Source of the DNA: Streptomyces vinaceus
Lineage (GTDB): Bacteria > Actinomycetota > Actinomycetes > Streptomycetales > Streptomycetaceae
NCBI RefSeq assembly: GCF_008704935.1
Contig: NZ_CP023692.1
Coordinates: 4,617,001 to 4,681,000, forward strand
Reading direction: 5' to 3'
Length of the DNA: 64,000 bases
The position numbers were made by a program, and so were the translations under genes. Shown in pieces: positions 17,158 through 25,426 of this stretch. Numbering within the stretch: position 1 is the first letter of the stretch; every line of letters starts with the position of its first letter. Below the pieces are notes generated by a model. The model was not told where the DNA came from. It did no database searches and saw only the letters and a program-made list of their open reading frames with translations.

Positions 17158-17705
17158 TGAGCATCCGCCCATCCGCCCTCGTCTCGATGACTGCGGCCTG
17201 GGCAGCTCTGACCGTACTCACCGGCTGCTCTGAGGCGGCTGAAACGGCTGCCCCGAAGCTGCCCGAGCGCACCTGCTTCGGGGTCTTCTCCCGTTCTGAC
17301 CTGGGGCCCCTGGTGGGTAAAGGCGAGGAGGTGAAGGAGTCGGGTCCTGCCGACATGCAGCTGACCGCGCTGCGTCGCACCTCAACGTGCAGTGTCGACG
17401 TGGACGGCAGGAGCCGGTTCCTGGCCTCTGCGACGCGCCAGCCGCTGGAGCAGAGCTTCTTCTGGAATGCCCAGCTGATCAAACCTCCGGCGGACCCGCT
17501 GCCGTTGGGTGACAAGGGCATCGTGTACGACACGGGAGCCCGCGTCCTCCTCGTCTGCAAGGGGAGCGGGGAGCCGTTCCAGGTCGAGCTGGCGATCAGC
17601 GGTTCGATCGACCAGGTCGAGAAGGGCGGATCCCGCCCGCTGTTCACCCAGCTCATGAAGAAGTTCGTCGAGGCGGGCAGGCAGCAGACCAAGTGCGGGA
17701 TCTAG
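17157..17705 (+). CDS. putative lipoprotein, last gene of the WXG/mycosin operon
   Basis: A 182-residue protein with an N-terminal hydrophobic segment and a lipobox-like end, LTVLTGCSEAAE, with Cys near residue 24. Two more cysteines (RTCFGVF and STCSVDV) and the C-terminal TKCGI could form disulphides outside the membrane. I do not recognise the domain; the cysteine spacing loosely recalls DUF3558 lipoproteins. Tight coupling to the 770-residue gene suggests it acts with that protein, for example as receptor or immunity factor, which is inference only. Confidence 0.7.
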   Translation: MSIRPSALVSMTAAWAALTVLTGCSEAAETAAPKLPERTCFGVFSRSDLGPLVGKGEEVKESGPADMQLTALRRTSTCSVDVDGRSRFLASATRQPLEQSFFWNAQLIKPPADPLPLGDKGIVYDTGARVLLVCKGSGEPFQVELAISGSIDQVEKGGSRPLFTQLMKKFVEAGRQQTKCGI

Positions 17706-17733
17706 CCAGCCGTAATAACGAGCTGGGGATGGC

Positions 17734-17764
17734 GAAGGCCGCCCAGGGAGACTGGGCGGCCTTC
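17734..17764. terminator. bidirectional hairpin between the lipoprotein gene and tRNA-Cys
   Basis: Perfect 13-bp stem, GAAGGCCGCCCAG and CTGGGCGGCCTTC, with loop GGAGA. It can end both the plus-strand operon and the minus-strand tRNA transcript. Confidence 0.75.
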
Positions 17765-17770
17765 GGGGGA

Positions 17771-17841
17771 AGCCGTGGCGGGGATCGAACCCGCGTAACT
17801 CGCTTTGCAGGCGAGTCCCTGAACCACTCGGGCACACGGCT
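17771..17841 (-). tRNA. tRNA-Cys (GCA)
   Basis: A 71-base cloverleaf reads on the minus strand. The acceptor stem pairs AGCCGTG with CACGGCT. The anticodon stem CTCGC/GCGAG encloses loop CTGCAAA with anticodon GCA (plus-strand 17806-17808). The T arm is GCGGG-TTCGATC-CCCGC. CCA is not encoded. GCA reads both Cys codons. Confidence 0.93.
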
Positions 17842-18012
17842 GTGGGGTGGTGACTTCCACGACCGTACGAGGGGGCTGCCGGTGGGGGAAGGGAGGCGCC
17901 GGGGATGCAATGCGACTGCCATGGCGCGTTCACAGTCGTAGGTCCCGGGACCGACGCGGGATAGGTCCAATTGACAGGGGCGTAGCCCAGGGGTGGGGCT
18001 TACTCTGGGGCG

Positions 18013-19494
18013 ATGAGTGCCCTTGAAGACCGTGTGTCGCAGCGCAGTGTGCCGGTCCCTCCGGAGTCGGAGGGCGGGGTTCTGGGTTCCGCGTACCGGG
18101 TGCTCAGCATCGGGATCATCTCCGTTGTCTTCCTGATCGCCTTCGAGGCGACCGCCGTGGGGACCGCCATGCCCGTCGCCGCGCGGGAGCTGGACGGGAT
18201 CGGGCTCTACGCCTTCGGCTTCTCCGCGTACTTCACCACCAGCCTGCTCGGCATGGTCCTGTCCGGGCAGTGGGCCGACCGGGAGGGGCCGCTCCGGCCG
18301 CTGACCGTCGGGATCGCCGCCTTCGCCGCCGGGCTGGTGTGCGCGGGGACCGCCGGGGTCATGTGGATGTTCGTCCTCGGGCGGGCCGTGCAGGGGTTCG
18401 GGGGCGGGCTCGTCATCGTCGCGCTGTACGTCGTGGTGAGCCGGGCCTACCCGGAGCGGCTGCGGGCGGCGATCATGGCCGCCTTCGCGGCGAGCTGGGT
18501 GGTGCCGTCCGTCGTCGGGCCGCTGGCCGCGGGCGCCGTGACCGAGCACCTCGGCTGGCGCTGGGTGTTCCTCGGGATACCGGTGCTGGTCGTCGTACCG
18601 CTGGTGGTGGCCCTGCCCGCGATCCGGCGTACCGCCTCCGGGCCGGTGGACCCGGGCGCGCCGCCCGCCGCCTTCGACGGGAGGCGGATCCGGCTGGCGC
18701 TCGGGATCTCCGCCGGGGCGGGGCTGTTGCAGTACGCCGCGCAGGACCTGCGGTGGCTGTCGCTGCTGCCGGCCGCCGCGGGTGTCGGGCTGCTGGTGCC
18801 GGCCGTACGGGGGCTGCTGCCGCGCGGTACGTACGTGGCCCGGCGCGGGCTGCCTTCGGTGGTGCTGCTGCGCGGGGTGGCGGCGGGGTCGTTCATCGCG
18901 GCGGAGAGCTTCGTGCCGCTGATGCTGGTCACCCAGCGGGGACTGAGCCCGACGCTGGCCGGGCTCTCGCTGGCGGCGGGCGGGGTGACCTGGGCGGTCG
19001 GCTCGTGGCTGCAGGCGAAGCCGCGGATGGCTCCGCACCGGGAGCGGCTGATGGTGGTGGGGATGGTGATGGTGGCCGTCGCCATCGCGGCCGCGCCGGC
19101 GGTGCTGATCGAGTCCGTGCCGGCGTGGACGGTGGCGGTGGCCTGGGCGGTCGGGTGCCTGGGGATGGGGCTGGTGATCGCCGCGACGAGCGTGCTGCTG
19201 CTGGAGCTGTCGGCGCCGGAGGAGGCGGGGGCCAATTCCGCCGCCCTGCAGATCTCGGACGCGCTGGCCAACGTGGTGCTGCTGGCGGCGGGGGGCGCGG
19301 CGTTCGCCGCGCTGGGCGGGGGAGCGGTGGGGGCCGTGCACGCCGTCGCCGGTGGGGAGGGGGCGGGCCCGGCCTCGCATCCGGGCGCGTTCGTCGTGGT
19401 CTTCCTGCCGATGGCGTGCGTGGCGCTGGTGGGGGCGTGGGTGGCGACCCGGCTGCACGGGGAGCGACCGGAGCCGGCGCCCGCGCCCGCGTGA
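18013..19494 (+). CDS. MFS drug/solute exporter
   Basis: A 493-residue major facilitator with many hydrophobic helices from residue 27 on. The N-terminal half holds a DHA-type signature: IGIISVVFLIAFEATAVGTA (TM1), YAFGFSAYFTTSLLGMVLSG (TM2), the A-motif loop GQWADREGP, and FVLGRAVQGFGGGLVIVALY. This suits proton-driven export of drugs or metabolites; the substrate is unknown. The start is ATG at 18013. Nothing nearby looks like a dedicated regulator, and a long GC-rich repeat block follows instead of an ordinary terminator. Confidence 0.87.
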   Translation: MSALEDRVSQRSVPVPPESEGGVLGSAYRVLSIGIISVVFLIAFEATAVGTAMPVAARELDGIGLYAFGFSAYFTTSLLGMVLSGQWADREGPLRPLTVGIAAFAAGLVCAGTAGVMWMFVLGRAVQGFGGGLVIVALYVVVSRAYPERLRAAIMAAFAASWVVPSVVGPLAAGAVTEHLGWRWVFLGIPVLVVVPLVVALPAIRRTASGPVDPGAPPAAFDGRRIRLALGISAGAGLLQYAAQDLRWLSLLPAAAGVGLLVPAVRGLLPRGTYVARRGLPSVVLLRGVAAGSFIAAESFVPLMLVTQRGLSPTLAGLSLAAGGVTWAVGSWLQAKPRMAPHRERLMVVGMVMVAVAIAAAPAVLIESVPAWTVAVAWAVGCLGMGLVIAATSVLLLELSAPEEAGANSAALQISDALANVVLLAAGGAAFAALGGGAVGAVHAVAGGEGAGPASHPGAFVVVFLPMACVALVGAWVATRLHGERPEPAPAPA

Positions 19495-20043
19495 CCCCGA
19501 CCGGACCCGGGCCCTGTCCGGCCGGGCTCCGGCCCGCGCCGCATGCCCCGGGGTGGCCGCGGGCTTGCGCCCCTGGCTGGCCCCGGTCGTGGGGCTCGGG
19601 GTGGCTCCCGGGCGTGGGCTCCGAGTTGGCCTCGGGGTGGCCCCGGGCTGGCCCCCGAGCCTGGGCCCGGGCTTGACCCCCGGGCGCCCCGGGCTGACCC
19701 CGGGTGGCCTCCGGGCTTGGGCCCCAGGGCGGCCTCCGGGCCTGAGCCTCGGATGGCCCCCGGGGCTGGCCCCCGGCGCCCCGGGCCTGGGCCCCGGGCT
19801 TGGTCCCCGGGCTGGCCTCCGGCCCTGGGCCCCGGGCTGCCTCCGGGCTTGGGCCCCGGACTGGCCCGGGGCCGGGCCCCGGGTGGGCCCCGAGCCTGGG
19901 CCCTGGGGCTGGCCCCGGGGTGGCCCCCGGCTGGGGCCCCCGGGCTCGGGCCCCCGGGCTGATGGGGCCTGCCCCCATTGGCGTGGTCGTGCGGGCTCGG
20001 AAACACGGTGGGCGGCGGGGGAGTCGGTGCGTAGGCTGCCCGG
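19495..20043. repeat. about 500 bases of degenerate GC-rich direct repeats
   Basis: From about 19530 to 19980 the sequence is made of irregular copies of 12-24-base units such as GGCCCCGGGCTTGGGCCCC, CCGGGCTGGCC and GGTGGCCCCGGG. The units are internally palindromic (CCCGGG, GGGCCC). Open frames cross it in several registers only because stop codons are excluded by composition; I call no gene here. It separates the MFS gene from the toxin-antitoxin pair. Confidence 0.75.
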
Positions 20044-20244
20044 GTGGAGAACTTGATCATTCGGCTTGACGCTGGCGACCGGGCCCAGCTTGCCGATCTT
20101 GCCGATGCGAGCGGGCGCGCCCCCGAGGACGTGGCCCGCGAGGCCGTGCAGCGGTACCTGCGGGACGAGCGGGCCCGGGTCGGGGCCGAGGCCGCGCGCC
20201 TGGCGCAGCGGCACGATGCGCTGCTGAAGCGGCTCGGCCAGTGA
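20044..20244 (+). CDS. ribbon-helix-helix-type antitoxin
   Basis: A 66-residue protein beginning with the short strand ENLIIRLDAGDRAQLADLA, then DASGRAPEDVAREAVQRYLR and a charged helix. This is the pattern of CopG/RHH antitoxins, whose N-terminal strand binds DNA as a dimer while the C-terminus neutralises the toxin. The GTG start at 20044 follows a weak purine tract. Its TGA overlaps the GTG of the Doc-type gene (GTGA), the usual coupling for such pairs. It would autoregulate the operon. Confidence 0.75.
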   Translation: MENLIIRLDAGDRAQLADLADASGRAPEDVAREAVQRYLRDERARVGAEAARLAQRHDALLKRLGQ

Positions 20245-21383
20245 GCCCCGGCGGGAACGGGCCCACCCCCGGCACCCGGATCGACTCCGCCCCGGACAGG
20301 GACATCGCGGCCGGCACCGGCACCGGCACCGGCTCCGCGACCGGTAGCACGACGGTCCCCGGCACCGGGAGCGGCTCCGGCACGCGGAGTGGCGCCGTGA
20401 CCGGCTCCGGCCCCGCGGCCGGCGCTGAAGCCGACCCCGGCACCGGCACCGCGACCCGCCCCGGCACCGCGAGCGGTAGCACGGCAGCCCCCGGCACCGA
20501 GAGCGGCTCCGGCACGCGGAGTGGCGCCGTGACTGGCTCCGGCCCCGCGACGGGTGCTGAAGCCGGCTCCGGCTTCGGCACCGCGACCGGTGGCACGACA
20601 GCCCCCGACACCGGGATCGGCTCCGGCGCGGGGAGTGGCGCCGGTATCGGCCCCGGCCCCGCGGCCGGCGGTCAAGCTGGCACCGGCCGCGGCCCCGCGT
20701 GCGGCGCTGAAGTCGGCCTCGACACCGGCACCGCGACGGGCGCTGAAGCCGGCTCCGGCACCGCGACCGACCCCGCCGCCGGCTCCGCGACCGGCTCCGG
20801 CCCCGCGACCGGCGCTGAAGCCGACACCGGCCCCGGCCCCGACACCGGCACCAGCACCGGCCCCGACACCGGCACCAGCACCGGCCCCGCGACCGGCACT
20901 GAAGCCGGCACCGGCTCCGGCACCGCGGCCGGCGCTGAAGGCGGCCCCGGCGCCCCGGCCGACGCCGGCCCCGCTGCGGGCTTCGGCGGGGTGCGCTTCG
21001 GCGTCGGCCGTGTGCGGCATCTGACGTTCGCCGAGGTGCTTGATCTGGCTCGGCTCGCCTGCCTGGAGCAGAGCGTCGAGCTGCGCGCCCCCGGGCTGCT
21101 GGAGTCCGCCGTGCACCGGCCGCGGGCCCGGATGTTCGGGACCCCGGCGTACGAGGACCCGTACGAGCAGGCCGCCGCGCTCCTGCACGGGATCGCGATC
21201 AACCACCCCCTCGTCGACGGGAACAAGAGGACGGCCTGGCTCGCGGCCGCGACCTTCCTCGCCGTGAACGGCATCGACCTCGCCGGCGTGGACCAGGACG
21301 CCGCCTACGACCTGGTCATCGACGTCGCCGCCGGCGAGGAGGCCGATGTCGCCCGCATCGCCGAGCGGTTGCGCCGGATGTGA
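20241..21383 (+). CDS. Fic/Doc-type toxin with a 250-residue repeat N-terminus
   Basis: A 380-residue protein; Doc toxins are normally about 125-130 residues. The Doc domain occupies residues about 252-380: LTFAEVLDLARLACL, then LLESAVHRPRARMFG, then the catalytic motif in INHPLVDGNKRTAWLAA (His-Pro-Leu-x-Asp-Gly-Asn-Lys-Arg). Doc phosphorylates EF-Tu in E. coli; relatives AMPylate targets. Residues 1-250 are Gly/Thr/Ser/Ala repeats with imperfect units of about 40 residues (GSGSGTRSGAVTGSGP twice, near 45 and 88). The frame stays open throughout. Translation may alternatively begin at internal GTG codons near 20990, which would give a normal-length toxin uncoupled from the antitoxin. Confidence 0.8.
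   Translation: MSPGGNGPTPGTRIDSAPDRDIAAGTGTGTGSATGSTTVPGTGSGSGTRSGAVTGSGPAAGAEADPGTGTATRPGTASGSTAAPGTESGSGTRSGAVTGSGPATGAEAGSGFGTATGGTTAPDTGIGSGAGSGAGIGPGPAAGGQAGTGRGPACGAEVGLDTGTATGAEAGSGTATDPAAGSATGSGPATGAEADTGPGPDTGTSTGPDTGTSTGPATGTEAGTGSGTAAGAEGGPGAPADAGPAAGFGGVRFGVGRVRHLTFAEVLDLARLACLEQSVELRAPGLLESAVHRPRARMFGTPAYEDPYEQAAALLHGIAINHPLVDGNKRTAWLAAATFLAVNGIDLAGVDQDAAYDLVIDVAAGEEADVARIAERLRRM
20340..20960 (+). repeat. in-frame repeat array inside the toxin gene
   Basis: DNA units of about 117-130 bases recur (for example CGGCTCCGGCACGCGGAGTG at about 20372 and again at about 20502), mixed with runs of GGCACC, GGCTCC and GCTGAAGCCG. All changes preserve the reading frame. The array lies between the antitoxin overlap and the Doc domain. 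Confidence 0.75.
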
Positions 21384-21500
21384 CGCTCGCCGCACCCGCC
21401 GAGGTCACGGCCCTGTCCCTCCCCGAGGGGCCGGCCGGCCCCGGTAGGGTGGCCCGGTTGTCCTACGTACGACCGCCGCCGAGAGCCCGAACCGGAGACC

Positions 21501-23285
21501 GTGACTACTACCGCCTCCCACCACCTCTCACCCGCCTTCCCCGGCCGTGCCCCCTGGGGTACCGCCAGCAAGCTGCGCGCATGGCAGCAGGGTGCGCTGG
21601 ACCGGTACATCCAGACCCAGCCCCGCGACTTCCTCGCGGTCGCGACGCCCGGCGCGGGCAAGACGACCTTCGCGCTGACGCTCGCGTCCTGGCTGCTGCA
21701 CCACCACGTCGTGCAGCAGGTGACCGTCGTCGCACCCACCGAGCACCTGAAGAAGCAGTGGGCCGAGGCCGCCGCCCGGATAGGCATCCGGCTGGACCCG
21801 GAGTACTCCGCCGGGCCGCTGAGCAAGGACTACCACGGGGTCGCCGTCACGTACGCGGGTGTGGGCGTGCGGCCGATGCTGCACCGCAACCGCTGCGAGC
21901 AGCGCAAGACCCTCGTCATCCTCGACGAGATCCACCACGCCGGTGACTCGAAGTCCTGGGGCGAGGCCTGCCTGGAGGCCTTCGATCCGGCGACCCGCCG
22001 TCTCGCGCTGACCGGTACCCCCTTCCGGTCCGACACCAACCCCATCCCGTTCGTCACGTACGAGGAGGGGAACGACGGCATCCGGCGTTCCTCCGCCGAC
22101 TACACCTACGGGTACGGCAACGCGCTGGGCGACGGCGTCGTCCGGCCCGTGATCTTCCTTTCCTACAGCGGCAACATGCGCTGGCGGACCAAGGCCGGCG
22201 ACGAGATCGCCGCCCGCCTCGGCGAGCCGATGACCAAGGACGCCATCTCCCAGGCCTGGCGCACCGCGCTGGACCCGCGCGGCGACTGGATGCCGAACGT
22301 GCTGCGCGCCGCCGACCAGCGCCTGACCGAGGTCCGCAAGGGCATCCCGGACGCGGGCGGGCTCGTCATCGCCTCCGACCAGGACTCGGCGCGCGCGTAC
22401 GCCAAGCTGATCCGGGAGATCACCGGCACCAAGGCCACCCTCGTCCTCTCCGACGACACCGGCGCCTCGAAGAACATCGACACCTTCAGCGGGAACGACG
22501 ACCGCTGGATGGTCGCCGTCCGCATGGTGTCCGAGGGCGTCGACGTACCGCGCCTCGCGGTCGGCGTGTACGCAACGACCATCTCGACCCCGCTCTTCTT
22601 CGCGCAGGCCGTCGGCCGTTTCGTGCGTTCGCGCAGGCGCGGCGAGACGGCCTCCGTCTTCCTCCCGACCATTCCCTATCTCCTGGGCTTCGCCAACGAG
22701 ATGGAGGTCGAACGCGACCACGTCCTCGACAAGCCCAAGAAGAAGGGCGAGGAGGACCCGTACGCCGAGTCCGAGAAGGAGATGGACGAGGCGAACCGGC
22801 AGGAGGACGAGGACACCGGCGAGGACGAGCAGATGTCCTTCGAGGCGCTGGAGTCCGACGCCGTCTTCGACCGGGTGCTCTACGACGGCGCCGAGTTCGG
22901 CATGCAGGCGCACCCGGGCAGCGAGGAGGAGCAGGACTACCTCGGCATCCCGGGGCTGCTGGAGCCGGACCAGGTGCAGATGCTGCTCCAGAAGCGGCAG
23001 TCGCGGCAGATCGCGCACAGCCGCCGCAAGCCGGACGCCGACGCCGACCTGCTGGAGCTGCCGGCCGAGCGGCGGCCGGTGGTCTCGCACAAGGAGCTGC
23101 TGGAACTGCGGAAGTCGCTGAACACGATGGTGGGCGCGTACGTCCACCAGAGCGGCAAGCCGCACGGTGTGATCCACACCGAGCTGCGGCGCGTGTGCGG
23201 CGGACCGCCGAGCGCGGAGGCCACGGCGGGGCAGCTGCGGGAGCGGATCAAGAAGGTGCAGGAGTGGGCGACCCGGATGCGGTGA
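21501..23285 (+). CDS. DEAD/DEAH-box superfamily 2 helicase
   Basis: A 594-residue ATPase. Motif I is ATPGAGKTTFALTLA near residue 50, motif Ia is VTVVAPTEHLKKQW, motif II is VILDEIHHAGDSKSW near 138, motif III is LALTGTPFRSD near 170. The second RecA-like half has VIASDQDSARAYAKLIREIT, motif V in MVSEGVDVPRLAVGVY and motif VI in FFAQAVGRFVRSRRRGE. An acidic insert (residues about 410-450) and a C-terminal helical region follow. This is the UvsW/type III Res-like architecture; the substrate (DNA repair or RNA) is not evident. The start is GTG at 21501, in the short gap after the toxin gene. Confidence 0.88.
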   Translation: MTTTASHHLSPAFPGRAPWGTASKLRAWQQGALDRYIQTQPRDFLAVATPGAGKTTFALTLASWLLHHHVVQQVTVVAPTEHLKKQWAEAAARIGIRLDPEYSAGPLSKDYHGVAVTYAGVGVRPMLHRNRCEQRKTLVILDEIHHAGDSKSWGEACLEAFDPATRRLALTGTPFRSDTNPIPFVTYEEGNDGIRRSSADYTYGYGNALGDGVVRPVIFLSYSGNMRWRTKAGDEIAARLGEPMTKDAISQAWRTALDPRGDWMPNVLRAADQRLTEVRKGIPDAGGLVIASDQDSARAYAKLIREITGTKATLVLSDDTGASKNIDTFSGNDDRWMVAVRMVSEGVDVPRLAVGVYATTISTPLFFAQAVGRFVRSRRRGETASVFLPTIPYLLGFANEMEVERDHVLDKPKKKGEEDPYAESEKEMDEANRQEDEDTGEDEQMSFEALESDAVFDRVLYDGAEFGMQAHPGSEEEQDYLGIPGLLEPDQVQMLLQKRQSRQIAHSRRKPDADADLLELPAERRPVVSHKELLELRKSLNTMVGAYVHQSGKPHGVIHTELRRVCGGPPSAEATAGQLRERIKKVQEWATRMR

Positions 23286-23731
23286 CCCCGTTCCCCCCTC
23301 CACCGTTTCCCGGTCCCCCGCGCACCGTTCCTACGGACTGAGGGGCGGGCGCCGTGCGGAGTTTCGTACGGGGACACCGTCACGTTCCGTGTCCGTGCCC
23401 GGGGCGGCTCCGGCCGCGCCCGGCGCACGGGACCCGTGGTCCGCGTCGGCCGATCGCACAGGCGCACGCGGTCGGCCGGGGTAACGAAACGACTCCGCCG
23501 ACGATCGTGAACCGGCATAAAGGGGTAGTTGGCGCCCGGATTCTGGACGAGCCCTTCCGCTGAGCGGACCCGCTCGCTAATGTCCCCGCATCGAACGCCC
23601 CGTGGCAGAGCCGCCGCGGGAGCGCAGCCGGTGCCATGGCCGCTACCGGCGGCCTCTCGTGCGTCGCCGTGGGACCGGCGACGCATACACCCCGAGAGTC
23701 ACCGCCGCTCACCGAGAGAGGGAGAGGCGTC
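23286..23731. other. 446-base intergenic region upstream of the IclR gene
   Basis: No credible gene is seen. A comparatively AT-rich stretch at about 23480-23530 (around GAACCGGCATAAAGG) is the likeliest promoter. The IclR start has GGGAGAGG just upstream. No clear IclR palindrome was found by eye. Confidence 0.45.
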
Positions 23732-24373
23732 GTGACCGCGGAAACCTCCCAGACTCTGGACCGGGGACTCAGAGTCCTCAAACTGCTCGCCGACACCGAC
23801 CACGGTCTGACCGTCACCGAGCTCTCCAACCGCCTCGGTGTCAACCGCACCGTGGTCTACCGCCTGTTGGCCACGCTCGAACAGCACGCCCTGGTCCGCC
23901 GCGACCTCGGCGGCCGGGCCCGCGTCGGGCTCGGCGTACTGCGGCTCGGCCGGCAGGTGCACCCGCTCGTGCGCGAGGCGGCCCTGCCCGCGCTGCGGTC
24001 ACTCGCCGAGGACATAGGCGCCACCGCGCACCTGACCCTCGTCGACGGCACCGAGGCGCTCGCCGTGGCCGTCGTCGAGCCCACCTGGACGGACTACCAC
24101 GTGGCCTACCGGGCCGGCTTCCGCCACCCGCTGGACCGCGGGGCGGCCGGGCGGGCCATCCTGGCCGCCCGTCAGGGCACCCTCACCGAGCCCGGGTACA
24201 CGCTGACCCACGGGGAGCTCGAAGCGGGGGCCAGCGGAGCGGCGGCCCCGCTGGTGGGCATCACGGGGCTGGAGGGCAGCGTGGGCGTCGTGATGCTGGC
24301 CGACGCCGTGCCGGAGCGGGTCGGCCCGCGCGTCGTGGACGCGGCCCGAGAGGTGGCCGACGCCCTGCGCTGA
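23732..24373 (+). CDS. IclR-family transcriptional regulator
   Basis: A 213-residue regulator. The winged helix-turn-helix covers residues 1-65 (TLDRGLRVLKLLADTDHGLT, then VTELSNRLGVNRTVVYRLLA). The ligand-binding domain follows (LREAALPALRSLAEDIGATA pattern, DGTEALAVAVVEPTW, HPLDRGAAGRAILAA). It is shorter than the usual 250 residues, with an abbreviated C-terminal part. The GTG at 23732 follows GGGAGAGG. Targets are not clear; the downstream S16-type protease gene is 255 bases away. IclR proteins respond to small organic acids and aromatics. Confidence 0.88.
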   Translation: MTAETSQTLDRGLRVLKLLADTDHGLTVTELSNRLGVNRTVVYRLLATLEQHALVRRDLGGRARVGLGVLRLGRQVHPLVREAALPALRSLAEDIGATAHLTLVDGTEALAVAVVEPTWTDYHVAYRAGFRHPLDRGAAGRAILAARQGTLTEPGYTLTHGELEAGASGAAAPLVGITGLEGSVGVVMLADAVPERVGPRVVDAAREVADALR

Positions 24374-24628
24374 GCCCGCCGTACGAGGGGTACGCCGACG
24401 ACCGCGGCCTTACGGGCCGCGCCGACGCGTGCCCCCGACGCATGTCCGGGCCCGCCCCGGCGGCGTACGGGAGCCCGCCACCCGGCGGCGTACGAGAGCC
24501 GCCCCGGCCGCGTAGGGGGCCGGACCGGCGGCGTACGGGGGTCTGCCCGGCCGCGTACGGGGGCCTGCCCGGCCGCGTCCCGCACGGTGGGGCGCGGGGG
24601 CCGCGGGGGCGCCCGATACATTGGCCGG
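24374..24628. repeat. GTACGGG-rich repeat stretch
   Basis: The gap between the IclR and protease genes holds about six spaced copies of the unit CGGC(G/C)GCGTACGGG or close variants between 24460 and 24590. The spacing is irregular, 25-40 bases. No promoter hexamers are obvious. Confidence 0.5.
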
Positions 24629-25426
24629 GTGCTCTCTCGCCTCACACGTCTGCCGCGTCCCGCCGCCCTGGCCGTCTGCGCCGTGCCCGTGCTCGGCCTG
24701 TTCGCCGCGGCGGCCTTCGCGCCGCTGCCCTTCGTGATCGCCCAGCCGGGCCTCACGGCCGACGTGCTCGGCGACCGCGACGGCAAGCCGGTCATCTCCG
24801 TGACGGGCGCACCGACCCGGCAGACCACCGGCCAGCTGCGGATGACCACCATCCAGGCCACCGGCCCCTCCACCACCGTGACCCTGCCGGAGCTCGTCGA
24901 CGACTGGTTCGACACCGCCCGGGCGGTCATGCCCAAGGAGGCGGTCTACCCGACCGGCGGAAGCGACAAGGAGATCGAGGCGCACAACCTGGAGCAAATG
25001 ACCGCGTCGCAGTCCACGGCGACCCAGGCCGCCCTCGGCTTCCTCCGCAAGGACCCGAAGGACGTGAAGGTCCAGCTGAACCTCGCCGACGTGGGCGGCC
25101 CCAGCGCCGGCCTGCTCTTCTCCCTCGGCATCGTCGACAAGCTCGACGGCGACGGCAGCGGCGGCGACCTCACCGGCGGCCGCACCATCGCCGGTACGGG
25201 CACCATCAGCGCGGACGGCAAGGTGGGCGCCGTCGGCGGCGTGGCCCTGAAGACCCAGGCCGCGCACCGCGACGGGGCGAGCGTGTTCCTCGTACCGGAG
25301 GCGGAGTGCTCCGACGCGCAGTCCGAACTCCCCGAGGGGCTCCGGCTGGTCCCCGTCAGTTCGCTGACGGACGCGGTGCGGTCGCTGCGTGCGCTGACCC
25401 GGGGAGAGCCGGTTCCGTCCTGCTGA
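24629..25426 (+). CDS. S16 (Lon C-terminal-like) membrane-anchored serine protease
   Basis: A 265-residue protein with one N-terminal membrane helix (AALAVCAVPVLGLFAAAAF, residues about 11-32) and an extracytoplasmic Lon-type protease domain. The Ser-Lys dyad is in VGGPSAGLLFSLGIVDKL near residue 156 and DGKVGAVGGVALKTQAA near 206. It resembles YlbL-type proteins, but no PDZ domain is recognisable between the helix and the protease core, making it shorter than the usual 340-370 residues. The start is GTG at 24629. The last 71 bases overlap the convergent MFS gene. Confidence 0.82.
   Translation: MLSRLTRLPRPAALAVCAVPVLGLFAAAAFAPLPFVIAQPGLTADVLGDRDGKPVISVTGAPTRQTTGQLRMTTIQATGPSTTVTLPELVDDWFDTARAVMPKEAVYPTGGSDKEIEAHNLEQMTASQSTATQAALGFLRKDPKDVKVQLNLADVGGPSAGLLFSLGIVDKLDGDGSGGDLTGGRTIAGTGTISADGKVGAVGGVALKTQAAHRDGASVFLVPEAECSDAQSELPEGLRLVPVSSLTDAVRSLRALTRGEPVPSC

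Noticed and set aside
11071..17705. A complete type VII secretion system
   Set aside because: No EccC-type ATPase or EccB, EccD and EccE membrane proteins are encoded in the window; only substrate-like genes and a mycosin are.
19543..19962. A 139-codon open frame, Gly/Pro/Ala/Trp-rich, on the plus strand
   Set aside because: It lies wholly within the GC-rich repeat block, several frames are equally open, and no ribosome site or family resemblance exists.
19500..21000. CRISPR array
   Set aside because: Repeat units vary in length and sequence, there are no unique spacers of constant size and no cas genes are near.
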